From: Pyrrhosoma nymphula
Taxonomy: Eukaryota; Arthropoda; Insecta; Odonata; Coenagrionidae
Direction: 5' to 3'
DNA length: 64,000 nucleotides
NCBI GenBank assembly: GCA_963573305.1
Contig: OY754330.1
Span: forward strand, 7,998,001 to 8,062,000
A model generated the notes under the pieces. That model was not told the DNA's origin, did not search any database, and saw only the letters and a list, made by a program, of their open reading frames with translations. Positions 26,801-41,800 of this stretch are shown here, one piece after another. The position numbers and the translations under genes were made by a program. The stretch's first letter is position 1, and the number at the start of each line of letters is the position of its first letter.

Positions 26801-29800
26801 TTCTTTATCAAAAGCCTTTGAAAAGTCAATACATATAAATGAAATGGAACCTGCTGGTGGATTCCATTTATTTTGACTATATTTATATTTAAGAGAAATA
26901 TGATATTTTCCCACGGTATTACATAGGTATGATTCTCACCAAATCTGTGGTTTACACTGAAATCTAAAATTCAGTTGTCGTGAAACAAAAATCCCTTCTC
27001 TGAGAGCATTGCATTTATTTAGCCCATCACTACAAATGACAATGGTTTCAATGCATGACTGTGCTGGCAAAATGACTTGTGAATGGCAGAGTGTAAATAT
27101 CTGTCTACCTTTACTGCTTCATGGTATTTCCCTCCACAAATGACCACTGATCTGTTTGAAATGCAGCTTTCACTAAAAAATGAGTAATTTTAAGTGAACG
27201 ATTTGTTGCTAACTTTATTCAATTCAACGGCTTCTCTATTCTTCCAAAAACCAGTTTAAGTAAAACTCATAAGTAGATTTGAATCATGCAGTATTCCCCA
27301 ACCTAATTACTTCAGCTGCATCCACTCTCGAGATGGGAACTAGTCCTGTCTGCGCAGTAATGAAATTCATATATGATGTGCTTTCTCAGCCTCTTTATAT
27401 TTTATGATGTAAATATCAGAAGTTTAGGTCAAATAAAAAATGTTAAACTTCTGCCGAAGTTTCGCATATATTATTTATCCATCTTAAGGGCTACAATGAA
27501 TGGTGTTACATAATGAAAAATATTTTGTCTACAATCCATTTTTGGAAACAGAATGGTTTAAAATATATAATTAACAGTCATTAAAAAGAAAAAGATCCAA
27601 AACATTGGCAGAAGTTATAAATGAAATCATGACATCTGATGGTGCCTTGATGGCTTTATGTTACAATGCTACATCTAATTTTATGCTGCAACAAGGGCTT
27701 GACGCATGCAAACAAAAGGGTTTTTTTGTCGGTTCCCTCCTTTGATTGGTGTAATATCAAATTTTACATCATATTAAGTCATGTCAATGCGAGGCTCTAC
27801 CGTATTTAGTTGACAAATATTTACCTTGTGAGACGTGGTAGTCAGGCAATCAGTACATATATTTTTGAGCATTTATATGAAGAACATAATATAACAACAA
27901 TAATAATATAGTTTTTGTTAATTCAAAAGTAATGGTAGACGTACAACACACCAAGCATAAAATAGTCGATGCATCATTACCTGTATCTATTTTGTTTATT
28001 CATTACAGCTCCTCGACAGTGCATTGTCTGTGGTAAATTGGCCAGCCATGAGTGCAGGGAGTGTTTCGGGCAGTGCGGGAATGGATTGGAAAGCATTGCA
28101 TTCTGCTCACCATGCCTGGAAACGGTAATTTTAATGAGAAAAAGAGTGTATGCCTATGCCAACAAGAACAACCAAAGGTTGAGTGATGCATCCTTTAACG
28201 AATATTTGTTTAGCACAATTATGCTCTATTGCAAATGGGGTCATTGGCCAAAACCCCCTCACCCCAACATGTATTCTCCCTACTCTGGAATTTAAGTAAT
28301 CGCAATCATGATGCATCAAGAATCACAATCAGTGAAATGCAAAAGTCGTAAAATTAATTAAATTAACAGGTTTATGTGCTAGCATTTATGCCATTGACCC
28401 TGGTATTGATTGCTTGTTATGGACATCGATTAATTTTTTACGTAGCATTGACACCTACATCGTGCCAGCCAATGAAATGCTTGATAGCATTTTCTCATAC
28501 CCTGAATACAATGCGATCAGCTGCCTTACTTTGAATATGTGAAGGAAAAGGGTCTTTGAGAATGAGTGTTTCTTTCTTTACTCTACGATGTTCGGGCCCA
28601 ACATAACTTAACTTCAGTGATCTTACGGGTAGAGACGGGAAAATTACGGGAATTTTCATCTGAGGTAAATTACCACCATGGTAAATTACAGGTAATTTTC
28701 AAAAATTACCATAATTTTTCAGTATTTTTTAGTTTTAAGCATTTAATAGCAAATGTATGGTTAAATAAGAAAGCCAATAGCAATAGGCAGGGAATAACCA
28801 TGTTTATACCTTACCTAATGCAACATATTAATCTATTAGAAATTTTTTAAATTGTAAAAAGAACTACGGCAGCAACACGCAATCTGGCTTTCTTTTGTCA
28901 TAGTATGAGAAATTTTCAAGAAGAGTATTCTACTAATAATTACTAAATAATGTTATAATTTAAGTAAAATATTCCAAAAATGAGTTGTACGTGCCTCAAT
29001 TTATTATTAAACACGTAAGAAATGTGAACTTGGCTTGAAAGAACATGTTGGGAATTTATCTGTATGAAAAATTATCTCAAACATATAGGTGAATTATCTG
29101 GAAAATTACGGTAATTTACAAGGGAAGCGGTAAATTACGAAAAATACTGCTGTAATTTACGAAAATTACTGAGGTAATTTTCAGAGTGGCCCATCTCTAC
29201 TTAGGGGAACCATTGTGTCGATTTGTGGCTGGGCCCTTGCGTTGAAATACCATGTGACTGCTGAACCTAATTCCGAAGCATCAGCGTCCATAATTTTGCT
29301 CCAAAGTACGAATCGTAAACGTAAAAGTAAATATTGTGTTCGACTCTAAAACAAAATAAAATTCTCACGCGTTAGCAAAGGGATGGAAGACGAGGGATTA
29401 CTTTCACTGGTAGATAATTAAATATGGCCTGTCCAGGCCGTCTCCCTTTCACTTTTCATGCGTATTCCTGGGACAATAACAAATTATGGACTATAGAAAA
29501 CTTCGCAATTAAACACTAACACAATTAAAAATCGTGGTTACTTAGGTCAACAAAGGAAACAAAATCGAGGGGATTGCTGAAAATGGTGGCCGCACCATCT
29601 CACTTTCCATGCATATCCCTCAGAAAATAAGATGATGGATATTTGAAATGAAAGTATTAAAATAATTGCACGTTTACAAATCGTCGTTGGTTATCAGAGA
29701 GAACAAAGAAGATTCTTCACAGTAGAGACCGCACCTTATGTTAATATTTCTAGCGTATTAAGTGTAGTCATAAAGGCATGCAGCAAGATCGCTGGGTCAC

Positions 29801-32800
29801 CATCCACGAGTTCTCTTGTTTGATTCCCGAGGTTTCAAAATTCACTTTTCAGAGGATTTTGTCGGAAAAGTTACAATGTCGGAAGGTGTGCGCGTGGTAG
29901 ATCCTGCGTATGCTCGCAGAAGACCACTAACGGCAACAGGTGGAAGCTGCCCACGAATTTCTTGAGCACTACGCAGATAAAAGAGAGGATTTTTTTAAAT
30001 TCCACATTCACCGGTGATGAAACTTGGGCTCAACATTTCACGCCTGAAACCAAATGGCAGTCACTTACGTGGTGGTATTCAAGGAGAGTTCATACATTAT
30101 GTCAATCAGGTGGCGGCGAGACTCTTCGACACTGGCATACAAAAACTGCCGCAAAGGCTTGAAAAATGCATGGAACTAAATGGCGATTGTATTGAAAAAT
30201 AGTGTGTTGTCATGGGTAGGGATGGGACGTGTAAATATGACGAGGCGTGGACACGTTTTCTTTTTCTTGCAAAATAATACATGTTAGCATCGTCTGCCTT
30301 TGATCACAAATAGCCGCCACATTGCCCCCTGTCCCCCGGTCACTTAATATGACTTTAGTCAAAGTGAATGGTTGTGAATAATAATAATATTTATTTTTCA
30401 CCGTTGGCAAAATACAATGCATGGCTACGTCAAGGTTTGCATATATAAAATGCAATATAAATATACAATTTAACATTAAGAGTTACGTCCATAGCATATA
30501 CACAAACAGTGAGAATACAGAAAAAGGAAATTCATACAATAAATATTGCGATATTGTATGTTTATCAGAGAGTCTTCAAGGTATTCCGTGACTCTATAAT
30601 AGCACCTTTTGTGTAGGAGATTTTTTAGTCTCATTTTAAACAAGGCAGGTGGAAGAGATAGCTTTAATTTTGTCTGGGATATTATTCAAAATTGTAGAGG
30701 CAGAGTGGTAGGTCGACCTTTCAGGCAGAGAGAACTTCGAGTATTGCTGTGTGCGTATGTTATTTCTGGAGCGGGTGGAGTAATTGTGTGTTAAGAAGCA
30801 TTGGCAGGACATTTGTCCAGATTGGAGTGTATAAAACAAGCACAGATCAAAAAATATAAAGCAGGCAGTGTGAGGTTCGTATAGAGACTTGAAACATTGA
30901 CTTAATGGCTTGCTTTTGAGCGGAAAAAGCTCTTCTTGTGTATCAGTGTGTACGGTACTTCCTGGAATCTGGTTCGCAGTCAGTGACTACTGTCACCGCC
31001 TGCTGTCACATCTTACTTCCTGTGACACAGTTTGACCTTAGCAGGCTGCCATTCTGCAAGCATCGGTGCGGGACTCCAACACTCGAGGTGTAGGCCCTGT
31101 AGGCCCACTGCAGAATGGAATGTTGGACCAGAGACTAACTATTGTATGCATCAGGACCGGTAAGACGTGTAGATGCCTGAATAAATAGCGTGTACATGTT
31201 TACTGCAATACACGCTTTTGCCCATCTCTAGTTATCATGTTACACAACCATTAAAATATTTAATTCAGAAAATAATTTTAGTCAGCATATTTAAAAAAAA
31301 AAATATGGGGACTATATTTTTATGTTAACCCTTGTATACGCTAAGATAACTAATATAAGTAAAAAATTAACTATATTTTGAATTATTAACAAAAAGTTGT
31401 TTATTATTTTATTTTTGTCTTCACATCAATGTTATTATTGTGTTACAGCCAAATTGCAACTCTGTAAAGACATATATGCAACCTGCAATTCATTGGTGGT
31501 GTAAATATGTTCCCACTCAAACCGGTGTGCCCATCGAAAATAGACCTGCAAATTTGATCTCATGTTCAGATTAATTCTAAGAATTTATCATCTTGTTAGT
31601 TTTCCATCATGACGATGCTTTTATACATCTACAGCAGTGCAGAAGAGCCAGTGTATGCAACCCGAAATATAATTGCCTTTGATTTTATGCTCTCTGATTT
31701 TGCATACTGCCTATTTTTTAGTCCCTCCAATTACATAAAATCAAGGTTTTTTTGCATACAGTTGGCACAGGCGCTTGAGTTTACACCAAGTTCAACGATT
31801 AGTTTTTTTCGTCCAGGTTCCGTACAAGGATTAATAAACAAAAGAGGCGGGAGATATGGTGTGAGACGGCAAAAGATTTCGGACTGGTTGTTAACTAGGG
31901 AAGGCAGTAAAATGTAAATTATTATGTTCAGCTAGAGTAGAATGGCAATTGAGAGAGTTTAAACTTGAATCGATGTTTACATAACTCTAGTGATTTGTTG
32001 AGTGTATCTAAAATTCCCTATTTCTCCGTTTTCTGATGCAGCCTCTGCATGCCAATGGTTATGTTACTTGGGCAAATAAATAATTGTTATAACCTCTCCG
32101 AGACTTTTGCATGGGGCAGTAAATGAATCGCCACCTTGTCTGTTTGCTTTTCAGGCTCATGGGCATGAGCGCCGTCGCACGCACCACCCCATCCCGTTGT
32201 CTGTGCCACCGGAATTTGCCATCTTGCAAGAGCACTGCCCTATTCCTCGGCTGTACATGGAGCTCTTCGCAGTCGTCTGCATTGAAACTTCCCACTACGT
32301 TGCCTTTGTTCGGCAGGGATCAGGCCCAGATGCACCCTGGTGCTTCTTTGATTCCATGGCTGACCGAGAAGGTTTGTTCACTTAGTTTTCACGTCCATCG
32401 ATTGTCGAGGATTGATTGATTTATTCACCATAAAAGGACAAGATGACACTTGTGTGGGTTTCGTCAAGTGCACACACAAAAATTTCAAAAATAAAAACTT
32501 TACAAAATATTCTCACAAAAAAAAGAATATTCTACAAAAAAATGAACACAAAGTTGTATTACAAAAAGAGAAGAAAAAATATTTTATATTGTTATCTCTC
32601 TATATGCTCTTGAATGCTGTAAAAGGCATTTTTTACAAAAAAATCTTTTTAAATATTTTTGAACTTTGTCTAGGCTATGCATTGCTTTTACTTCTGAAGG
32701 AAGTTTATTAAATAACATTTTTCCCAGAAAATTCAGGGGTTTTTTGAAGCATTGATATCCTCCAATGATCAATGAAAATATTGAATTTGCCTTTGGTGTT

Positions 32801-35800
32801 GTACTGATGGACATCTGTATTTCTGGTCAGAGAAATGTTTTTGTAGCATGCATAGAGAATCACATTATACATGTACATGCTAGGGATCGTCATAATTTTA
32901 TGCAATTGAAAATATTTCCGGCAAGACTCTCTAGATTTTAATTTTAAAATAACCCTTAGAGCCTTTTTTTGAAGGGTAAGTTAGGGATTGGAAAATTGAT
33001 TTCGATTTGAATCGAAAATCGATTATCAACTTCCGATTTTCGATTTAATCGAAGTCGACTTTTAGTTTGGAAAAATCGATCAAAATCGATTCTAGCCGAT
33101 CGATTTTCGATTTCTGGGTTGCCACAGTATTTGAATTTTGCCGCCTCGTTTTACTCAGCGCTGCACCGTTTCATTCTGCATCGCTGGTGGGGGAACCTTG
33201 AAGGGGAGGCAAAGTGCTTCGGACACCGGCAGGTTGGAGTTTGCAGCAGATTTGATACTAGTATTCTAGTATTTCCGGCTGGGACTCGCGCTCGTAGGTA
33301 AAACATTGTAGACCACGAGACTAAAATTCGAAATGATAATATACCTACGTTGACATTTTGCCTTTTTTGTAGACGTTTTCTCAATGAATCGCTTCAGAGC
33401 AATCGCCTTCTTCAAAATAGATTCGTCCAGTCCGAATATCGTCTTCTGCGCTTGGGCCTCGAAGTTTCGATCGCACTGTACTGTAGGCTGCGTGCGTTGG
33501 CCAGTGTGTGTTTTGTTTGCTTCGTCACTGTGCTACTTGTTTGTTTCGTGTGTTCATTTCGTACCGATCGGAGAGTGGTTTGCCGCCCTTTGCATCAGCC
33601 ATGGCTCCTCCAAGTGCTGTTTGGCAGTATTTTAGCAAGCAACCAATTAATAATAAAACCCTAGCTAAGTGCTCAAATTATCACCTGAGCTTGACTTACT
33701 GTGGCTCGACTAGTACTTTGATCAGTCATCTGAGGAAGGTGCATAAGATTGAGGTTTATTTGTTAACATCTAGCAGCTGCGTGCCACGAATGTTTTCATT
33801 AGTAGTTCTGATTTACAGGGCTATTGGTTTCTCATGAGATTAATGCCACATGGGCCGGAGACCGAGCTGCATTTGAGAGTGCTAAGGAGGAGCAGAAGAA
33901 CAGTGACGACCAACCCGATTCAGACGACGATATTTGGGCCTCCCTCAACGAGCGAGTGCGTCGCTCCAACGCTAACACTGATCAGGATCGGATTGGTGGC
34001 GTGCCAATCGAGCTGCGCCAGTTTGTAAACCACCCTACAGTCGACCGCAAGTCCAACCCCAATCCACTACCAGCCTGGAAGGACATTAAGGGAGAATATC
34101 CCCACGTATTCAAAGTAGCCAGCAGGATTTTATTTATAGTTTCCTCTTCCGTGCCGTGTGAGCGTCTATTTTCTCACGCCGGGTTATTTGCAACTCAGGT
34201 GTGAAATCGATTACCCGGAAACATTTAAATATGTTAGTTTTTTTAAGGTCCATCCCTGAGGAACACTGGTTCCACGGCTTTGAAAATAAGAAATAAATTC
34301 TGTTTTTCATTTTGTGGTATACCCACTTTTCAATATTCAATTCATATTGCTACAAAATTACATGTAATTTGCTTCTTATATTACCTATATGTATATAAGT
34401 ATATGGTATGGATTATTACTTTCCTGCATACCTTATTAACCCCTTCCACTACGATTTATTTTCTGAATATCGTGCTTCTCCCTACTATTTATTTCTTCTG
34501 TGGTTCTTTTTAAATGGAATGGTGGGTAATTAAATAATATTATTCCGTTTGTAATTAACGTAGAAAGTAAAATAAAAAGCAATGATTATTTCATATTGTA
34601 AATTATCTAATTACATACTTCAATTTTTAATAAGGAATTTTTCCTATAAACTACAACTGTAAGAATAATAATAGTGAATATTAACATAAAAGAAAATTAC
34701 ACAAATATCACTGAAAACTCTATACATAAAGTTAAAAATTGGTAAATATTAATGTTTAAAGTGAGACAACATTATTATGCAATAGATTGGAGTACATAAT
34801 ATTAATATTTGTACAATATTATATACATATAATTAATATTTAGAAAGTGTATGATATTTCTCAAAACACACTGGTAAATGTAATGGTACTTGGCACCGCT
34901 TACACTGCCAGGTTGTCTCACTTCTTATATTATTCTTGAAGCATGCATGGCATCTTTTTGTTGGATGTTGTTTGTTTGTTGTTGGTGGTATGTGCTCAGG
35001 AAAATGAGCCCAATTTTTAGATTGCAATCGGATAGGTGAGATGGTCGGCCACGAATATTATAATTTGGTGAAGTTACTTTTGCCAATAGCTCCTCTGCAA
35101 CATCCAAACGAAAACTAGCAATGCTTTTTTCTTCTTTGTTTAATTTTGTGTATAGAGAGTAAGAATTAAACAGTGCCATATCAAACATATAAAAAAACAT
35201 TTTTTTATATCCCTTCATGAACTTTCTCATCAACGGGAAGCAAGCCAGCTGCTGGTCTTGCTTGTCCACACCTCCCATTCCTCGATTGTAATCTATTACA
35301 CAAGCTGGTTTGGAAACACTTTCTCTGCTACCGTCCTTCCTTATTCTCGTCTTTCCTGTGTCAGTAATGTTAGCATTTGAATGTTTTGTGCTGAGCATGT
35401 AGGCGTCTTTTTTGTCTCTCCACCTCAAAGCCATCAATCTACGGCTTGAGAGGGTATAAACTTCACCTTTTATCAATGTAATTGAAGAAAGCTTTTTTGG
35501 CATATTCTTTCTGTTTTTTCTTACAGTTCCCACGACATTACAATTATTTTTCAATAAATTTAAATATAATTTTGGGGATGAGTACCAATTATCAAGGTAC
35601 AAGGTGTAACCCTTTCCTAGCAAAGGTTGTGCCATTTCCATGACCACACTTTCGGAGGCGGGCAAATCACCTTCCGAGTTTTTGTGTTGTCCAACATAAA
35701 TTTTAAAACTGACACAATAGCCTGAAGAAGACTCGCAGAGTTTGTAAAATTTAATTCCAAAACGTGCGTGCCCTCTTGGATGCTATGAACTGCTTATAAA

Positions 35801-38800
35801 ATAACCGACCTTTGAATTTCATGAGTGATTCATCAATAGATACCTCACTCTCTGGAGTGTATAAATGACAAAATTTCTCATCTAGATACTCAACCATCCA
35901 TCTAACCTTCTTTATTCTGTCTTTTTTATCTACCTTTTCATTGGTTGTGAAATGTAGAAAACGAGAAATACCCAAAAACCTTCTGAACGGCATTGTCTGT
36001 TCAAATATTGGAGTGTGAATAATTGCTCTATTTGACCAGTTCATCTGGACCCATGGCTTTCTCACTTGTGACATGATGATACACAGTGCAGAAAAGGCTT
36101 TCATTTCATCGGGATTCACATCGAACCATTTTTTATCTATCTCCTTTTCAATATATTGTTCACTCTCCATCACTTGCTTTGCATACCTGTTAGTTTCTTT
36201 TGACAATATTTCCCAAAAGTCAGCATTCAGTACCTCTTCAAAAATATGTAAGGGTTTAGGATTAGCGCCTACTCGATGCAGAAATGATGCACTTGCTTTG
36301 GAAATTTCAGTGAATTGTTTTATATCTGGATCATTATCTTTTTCATCCCACACCCATTCTTCCGTGGATGCATTAGCACTGGCACTGGTAGATGAGTCAT
36401 CACTGCTACTTGATAGACACCTAGCACGTTTTCGTACTTTTCCCATTATTTCGCAATCATCACTCTCTGTTTCACTATAAGTTTCACTCTCCGCTTCAGT
36501 TGGTTTGTCGTCATCTAGTTCCTTATCATCCAATAGTCCAAAGTCATTCAGTTCAATACTCTCTTCATCACTTTCACATACACAATTTATAATTCTTTTA
36601 TACATTTTAGGGTAGATTTTACCACACTATATAAATATAAATGCGGACAAAAACCAATACGAACTGTAATACTCTTTCTAACCATATGAATGATTGCACT
36701 CAAACTAACTGTATCGTGAAGGCACTGCGTAGCCACCACGAGAAAAGCTCATACAAGCAGATGATTCAATGTTATCAAATAGGATCGCCCTTCCCGAGAA
36801 GGCAAACTCACCGTATCACACTCGTAAACAAGGAGGAGAGTGGGTAGGACACTTGATACTGTTCGGTGGATACAAAGTACGAAAACAAACGAGAACGATA
36901 TTGACAGAAAGCTGACTAAATAGATCGTCAATTGTCAAAGATTCCTAATTGTATCTTCGTTTCACAAATAATGTTACAAATAGTATACAAATGAAAACAT
37001 ATTTGTGAATTTAGCTGAAAGTATTTGACGACAATCGGGGGAGTAGTTCCGGAGCGACAGCGATCTCCTGCCCAAAAGTAGGATATTACAAAGTTGACGA
37101 AAGAACCCTCTCCCGTACCTACGGAGAACACAGCAATCACTCCCCGTAAAAAATCATTTTATTCCTTCCATTGCATTATATTTCATGAAATATGAGTTCT
37201 TTACATACATAAAATATGTTTTAACATTGTCTTCGTTTCAAAAGATTTATATTAATCTCCTAAATAGCGCTACAATAATTAAAATCAGATGACGAGTGTA
37301 GCTCGTCATTGTGCGATTTGGCATCGGAAGTTCATGACGAGCTAGACTCGTCATTTCAGTGGAAGGGGTTAATATCTTTAAAATAATGTATTGTAATAAT
37401 AAATTGAACCGTATTAAGTTATTATCCCTAGTGCTTCCATAAACCCATATTTTGCATTTCGTTACTACAGCACATCCGTATTTCAGCTGACAATTACTTT
37501 GCTATAAAAAAATATCGATTTCGATTTTTCGATTATTTTGAGCAAAAAATCGAATTTTTAGAAAATCGATTTTTAAATCCAAAATCGAAAGTCGATTAAT
37601 CGAAAATCGATTCTGGATTAAAATGACCAATCCCTAGTGTAAGTACCTTTTTTATATAAAGGATTTAAGGTTTTCCCGGCGAATAATATAAGTGAAGTTT
37701 CTCGGGTTTGAAATAAAAAAAGGAAAAGCATGAAAGAAGTATTAGGCTTTTTCAACCGGAAAAGTCTGCATTAGCAGAGCATAGCCTTGACCATGGTCAT
37801 CGTGTCAATTTCCCAAATTCCACACTACTTTCCAGAGCGTCCAAATATTGGGAAAGAATAACGAAAGAAGCGATATTGATACAGATGGTGGAGCAAAATA
37901 GCATCAATGGAGACGACGGCTTCAACTTAAGTAGGACTTGGCGCCCAGTAATTGACGAAATTCAAAGAACGCGTAACGGCTCCCACAACAATGGGGAATC
38001 TGCGGCTATATATAACCGCCAGCATCCTCGCTCAACTCATTATCCTGATGACGATGGCTGAGTCAACCATCGAAACGTTGATACATTTTAAAAATCTTAC
38101 CCGGTGTGAAACCCGAGAAACTTTCACTTATACCTTTGTTATGTTTTCCTCCACCGAGTTTCCCCATCAAACAACGTCGTACCTAGCCACAGATTCAAAT
38201 ATACCATAGTATATGGGGATTAGGATTTCTGAGGGGCAGTAATGCGCCAGATTTTTAAAAAGAAATATGGCTGAGCATAGCTTATTACAACATTTATTTA
38301 CATGTGGCTTCCAATTTTACTTATTGTCAATTGCTAGACCTAAGAAGTTTGTGTATTCCACCTCAGAAATCAAACTATCTTCTACTTCGACTGAGATGCT
38401 TGTCCGGTGATCTTTATTACTAAATATCATAAAAACTGTTTTTCCTATGTTTAGTTTTAGATTGTTGGCAACCAGCCATTGGGATACTGTGTTCACCATA
38501 GTATGCATGTCAATTTCCAACTGAAGTGAATTTGGGTGGTCACCCATTAGGGAGATATCATCTGCATGGAGCACCATGTGGCTATCTATCTCTGGGGAGT
38601 GTATTGCTTGCTCAATATCATTGATGTACGCTGAGAATAGTAGCGGTCCAAGTATGGACCCTTGTGGAACGCTATATTTAGTAGTTTTCATTGTCGATCT
38701 ATAGGGAACACCATCTTTTCCAATTATTTCTACATACTGTTTCCTATCTTCCAAGAAAGATTTGAGCCAGTAATAGGCAACTCGTCGGACCCCATGCCAA

Positions 38801-41800
38801 GGAAGAAGGACTCCTCCTCCTTCCATTTACATACATATAAAGCATAAATAAAAATATTTAGCAAATGGAACTCAAAATTAGGGAAAACAAGTCAAGTAAA
38901 TAAAACCAAAGGTAAAATTTTCATTAATTTTCAGCAGGGTACAAAACTAGAGGGGTGATCTAAATTTCTTTCTCTTCTATGAAAGCAAATAAACCATTAG
39001 CAGTCCGTTTTTGCCAGTAAATACAGGAAAATAGGGGATGGGCCTGGCTAGAGCCAATGGTGGTTCGAGGGGTAGCCGGATTTGCGGTGGTTCTAGAGTT
39101 AATGTTGTCTCTGTAATCTCCATTAGCTTCATCAACAATAGCATAGTTAGCAGCCACAAGCATAATAGAGAATAGTTTCTTCTTAGTAGGAGGGGTAACA
39201 GAAATCCTTCGGGACTATAAAGTTGAGTTTCTTTATTTTCCAATCATGTAATGATTGATGTTTAACACCTGATTTCATCAAATACAATTTATTGAAAATA
39301 CCCTATTGGCTATTGACCATAGGTTTAAATACCCAACTGCACACAATAAGTGAATTATTCATGGGATTTCCACCGGGCCCAGTGTTTGGCTGCTGCCAAT
39401 ATTTCAGTGGCTGACACTGACATTGTTGCCCTCAGGGTGTTGATGCTGGAACTTGCTTCTAGGTCATCTTATATACTTGTTGTTCACTGTCATGTAATTT
39501 CTGATTGGCGGTCACCCTTACTCCTGCCAATAATTTGTATAGTATGGGATTCCATGCTTGGTTAAGCCCGTATCCTGAGTCGTGGTTGTAATTGTCACTA
39601 GCTAGAAGGATTTCTATGGCCTCGTTTGTTAACCAGTCCTAATATCCATTTGCCCTGGCAATGAGTTGGGCATAGTTAAAGGACATGACGTGGTCCAGGG
39701 TTGGGCTATGATCTGCCACGGCTCCTTTCTCTGGATAGCTCCACCATGGTTGCAGACAAAGAGATGCAGAGTGTGCCGAGCCCAGCTCGAGGCTTGGAGT
39801 CACCTTCCCTCTGGCTGCAGTAACTATGCCGAGTCAGCGTATTCAGCTCGGCAAAATACCACTCGGCAAGCATTACACTTTCACCTCCTACACCATTATC
39901 GCATCCACGAGACACCCAAGCTGCCCTTTGTCCCTGGAGATATCATCGAGTCCATCGTGGAGAGCGGTAAATGCACAATCTCGTGGAATCACTACTCCTT
40001 CCCCACAAACACCAGGAGGCAGTTGGGAGGTTACCAAGCCTGATATCGTCCTCCTCCATCACCTCACATGCTCCATTTTTGTGATAGTTTTCAGCTCAGC
40101 TGAAATGAACATGGATGTGGAGGAGATGGAAAAACTGACTAAAAATCAAGACCTGCTATTTCAAGTGAATTGCTGCTGGTGTAAAGTTTATCCTATTATT
40201 TTAAATTTATCCTGTAAAGTTTTGAGGTACTCTTTTGCAATTAATCCTGTAGAAAGTATTTAACATTCCAATCTGAATGCCGTAGTAAAAGCAGAATATC
40301 CTTTCTTCTTTCTGTTTCAACAGGTCTGCCTAGACCCGTTGGTGGTTTAAGGAAAATCTGGATTTTTCTAAGGAAGGATTGATCCCCCGATCAAAATATT
40401 TTGGGAATATGTTTATAGCCACTACATAGTTATAAAAAGTCAGGAGACACCATTCCCCTACCGCAAACGGCGCAGAAATGGTGGAAAAAAAAATGCTCAC
40501 TGGGTCTGGCCAGACCCAGCAGTGGTTCTTTTGTTACATACATGTATACTTTTTAGAGCAATTTTCTCTATTTGTTTATATTTTTGTGTACAAAATTTGG
40601 CACATTAGGTATTGGTATTCGCTGACATTGTGAGATGATTCCAGAGGCATATGCCGCCCTTTGAGCACCTGGCGTGAAATAATAGTAATGTCCTCTTTAT
40701 TCAGTGTGAAATTTGAACTAAATAAATTCAACAGATTCAGGTGAGATATCGTGGAAGTTCTTCATAATGTAAGAGAAACAATTGCACTTTTCCACAAAAT
40801 GGTTTATTGCGTACAACGCGTTTCGGCTCACAGAGCCATCATCAGGTACAAGACAAAGTTATAAGAGAGTACATCGCATATATATGTCTTTTCCGAGGAG
40901 GGGGGGGGGGTAGTGGGAGGAGACCAGAGGAGGAGGGGAAGGAGGAGGTAGTGGCTGGGAAAAATCAGGAAAATCCAAGGAGGAAAGGGGGGGGGGACGG
41001 ACTAACCCGTGAGAGAAAGGCCAAGAAACAGCAAAGGGTGAAAAAATGTAGGTAAGGGGAGAAGAAAGACAGGGAATAGGCATGTCATTAGAACGTAGGG
41101 AAGCAGCGCTAGGGAAAGGAGGGGAAAGAGTGCACCTGAGGGTAATTAGGAAAGGGGGTATGAATAGGAAGGGATAAGGTGGGCACCGCCCGGTTTAAGG
41201 GTGGAGGGCCTGGGTGAGTGGATGGGAAAAAACCATCAAAGGGGAGGGGGGAGTCGGTTGGGGGGAGGGTGAGTGGGAGTTTGGCTGTTTCTTTTGGGAA
41301 GGGGAATTTTTAGGAGAGGAGAATGGGTTACAAACACTTGTTCATTTAAAAGAACATCCACATCTGACTGTATAATTTCCAAGGATTCTAAAACGTCCAA
41401 TCTTGTGCCTTTACTTTCAAGGTGGAGAATTTCAGGTTGGAATCTGCAGGAATGAGATGTTTCTATCAGGTGCTTAGCTAAAAGAGATGTTTCATCATTG
41501 TTTTTCCAACACCTTTTGTGTTCCTTAGTCCTGATGTTGAAGTTTCTACCTGTCTGGCCGACGTAATATTTATTACAAGAGTCACAATTTATTTTATAGA
41601 TGCCAGATTGAAGGAGGGGATCTATTTTATCTTTATTGCTGCATAGAATTTTTCCCAGGGTTAAAGGATTATACATGGAAACATTGAATTTATCTTTTGG
41701 AAATTTACGAGCAAGCTTATTGGAAAGATCACCCACAAACAATAATCGACACCATTTTCTAGGCTTATCACATACGGGCGAAAGAGAGCATAGCTGTGAA

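Larger units (their letters stand above)
32982..37636 (+). mobile_element. hAT element 2, carrying a nested piggyBac
   Basis: Terminal repeats TAGGGATTGG and CCAATCCCTA are flanked by GGGTAAGT (32974-32981) and GTGTAAGT (37637-37644), a 7-of-8 match at the size expected for hAT. Both ends carry many ATCGATTTTCGATT-type words (32998-33115 and 37510-37618), suggesting subterminal transposase-binding repeats. A broken hAT gene lies on the + strand, and piggyBac 2 (34440-37368) was inserted into its 3' side. Net hAT length without the insert is about 1.7 kb. Confidence 0.88.

Noticed and set aside
40807..41083. Open frames in the purine/pyrimidine-rich PLE tail
   Set aside because: Low-complexity translation of a non-coding tail, duplicated inverted at 42250-42420.
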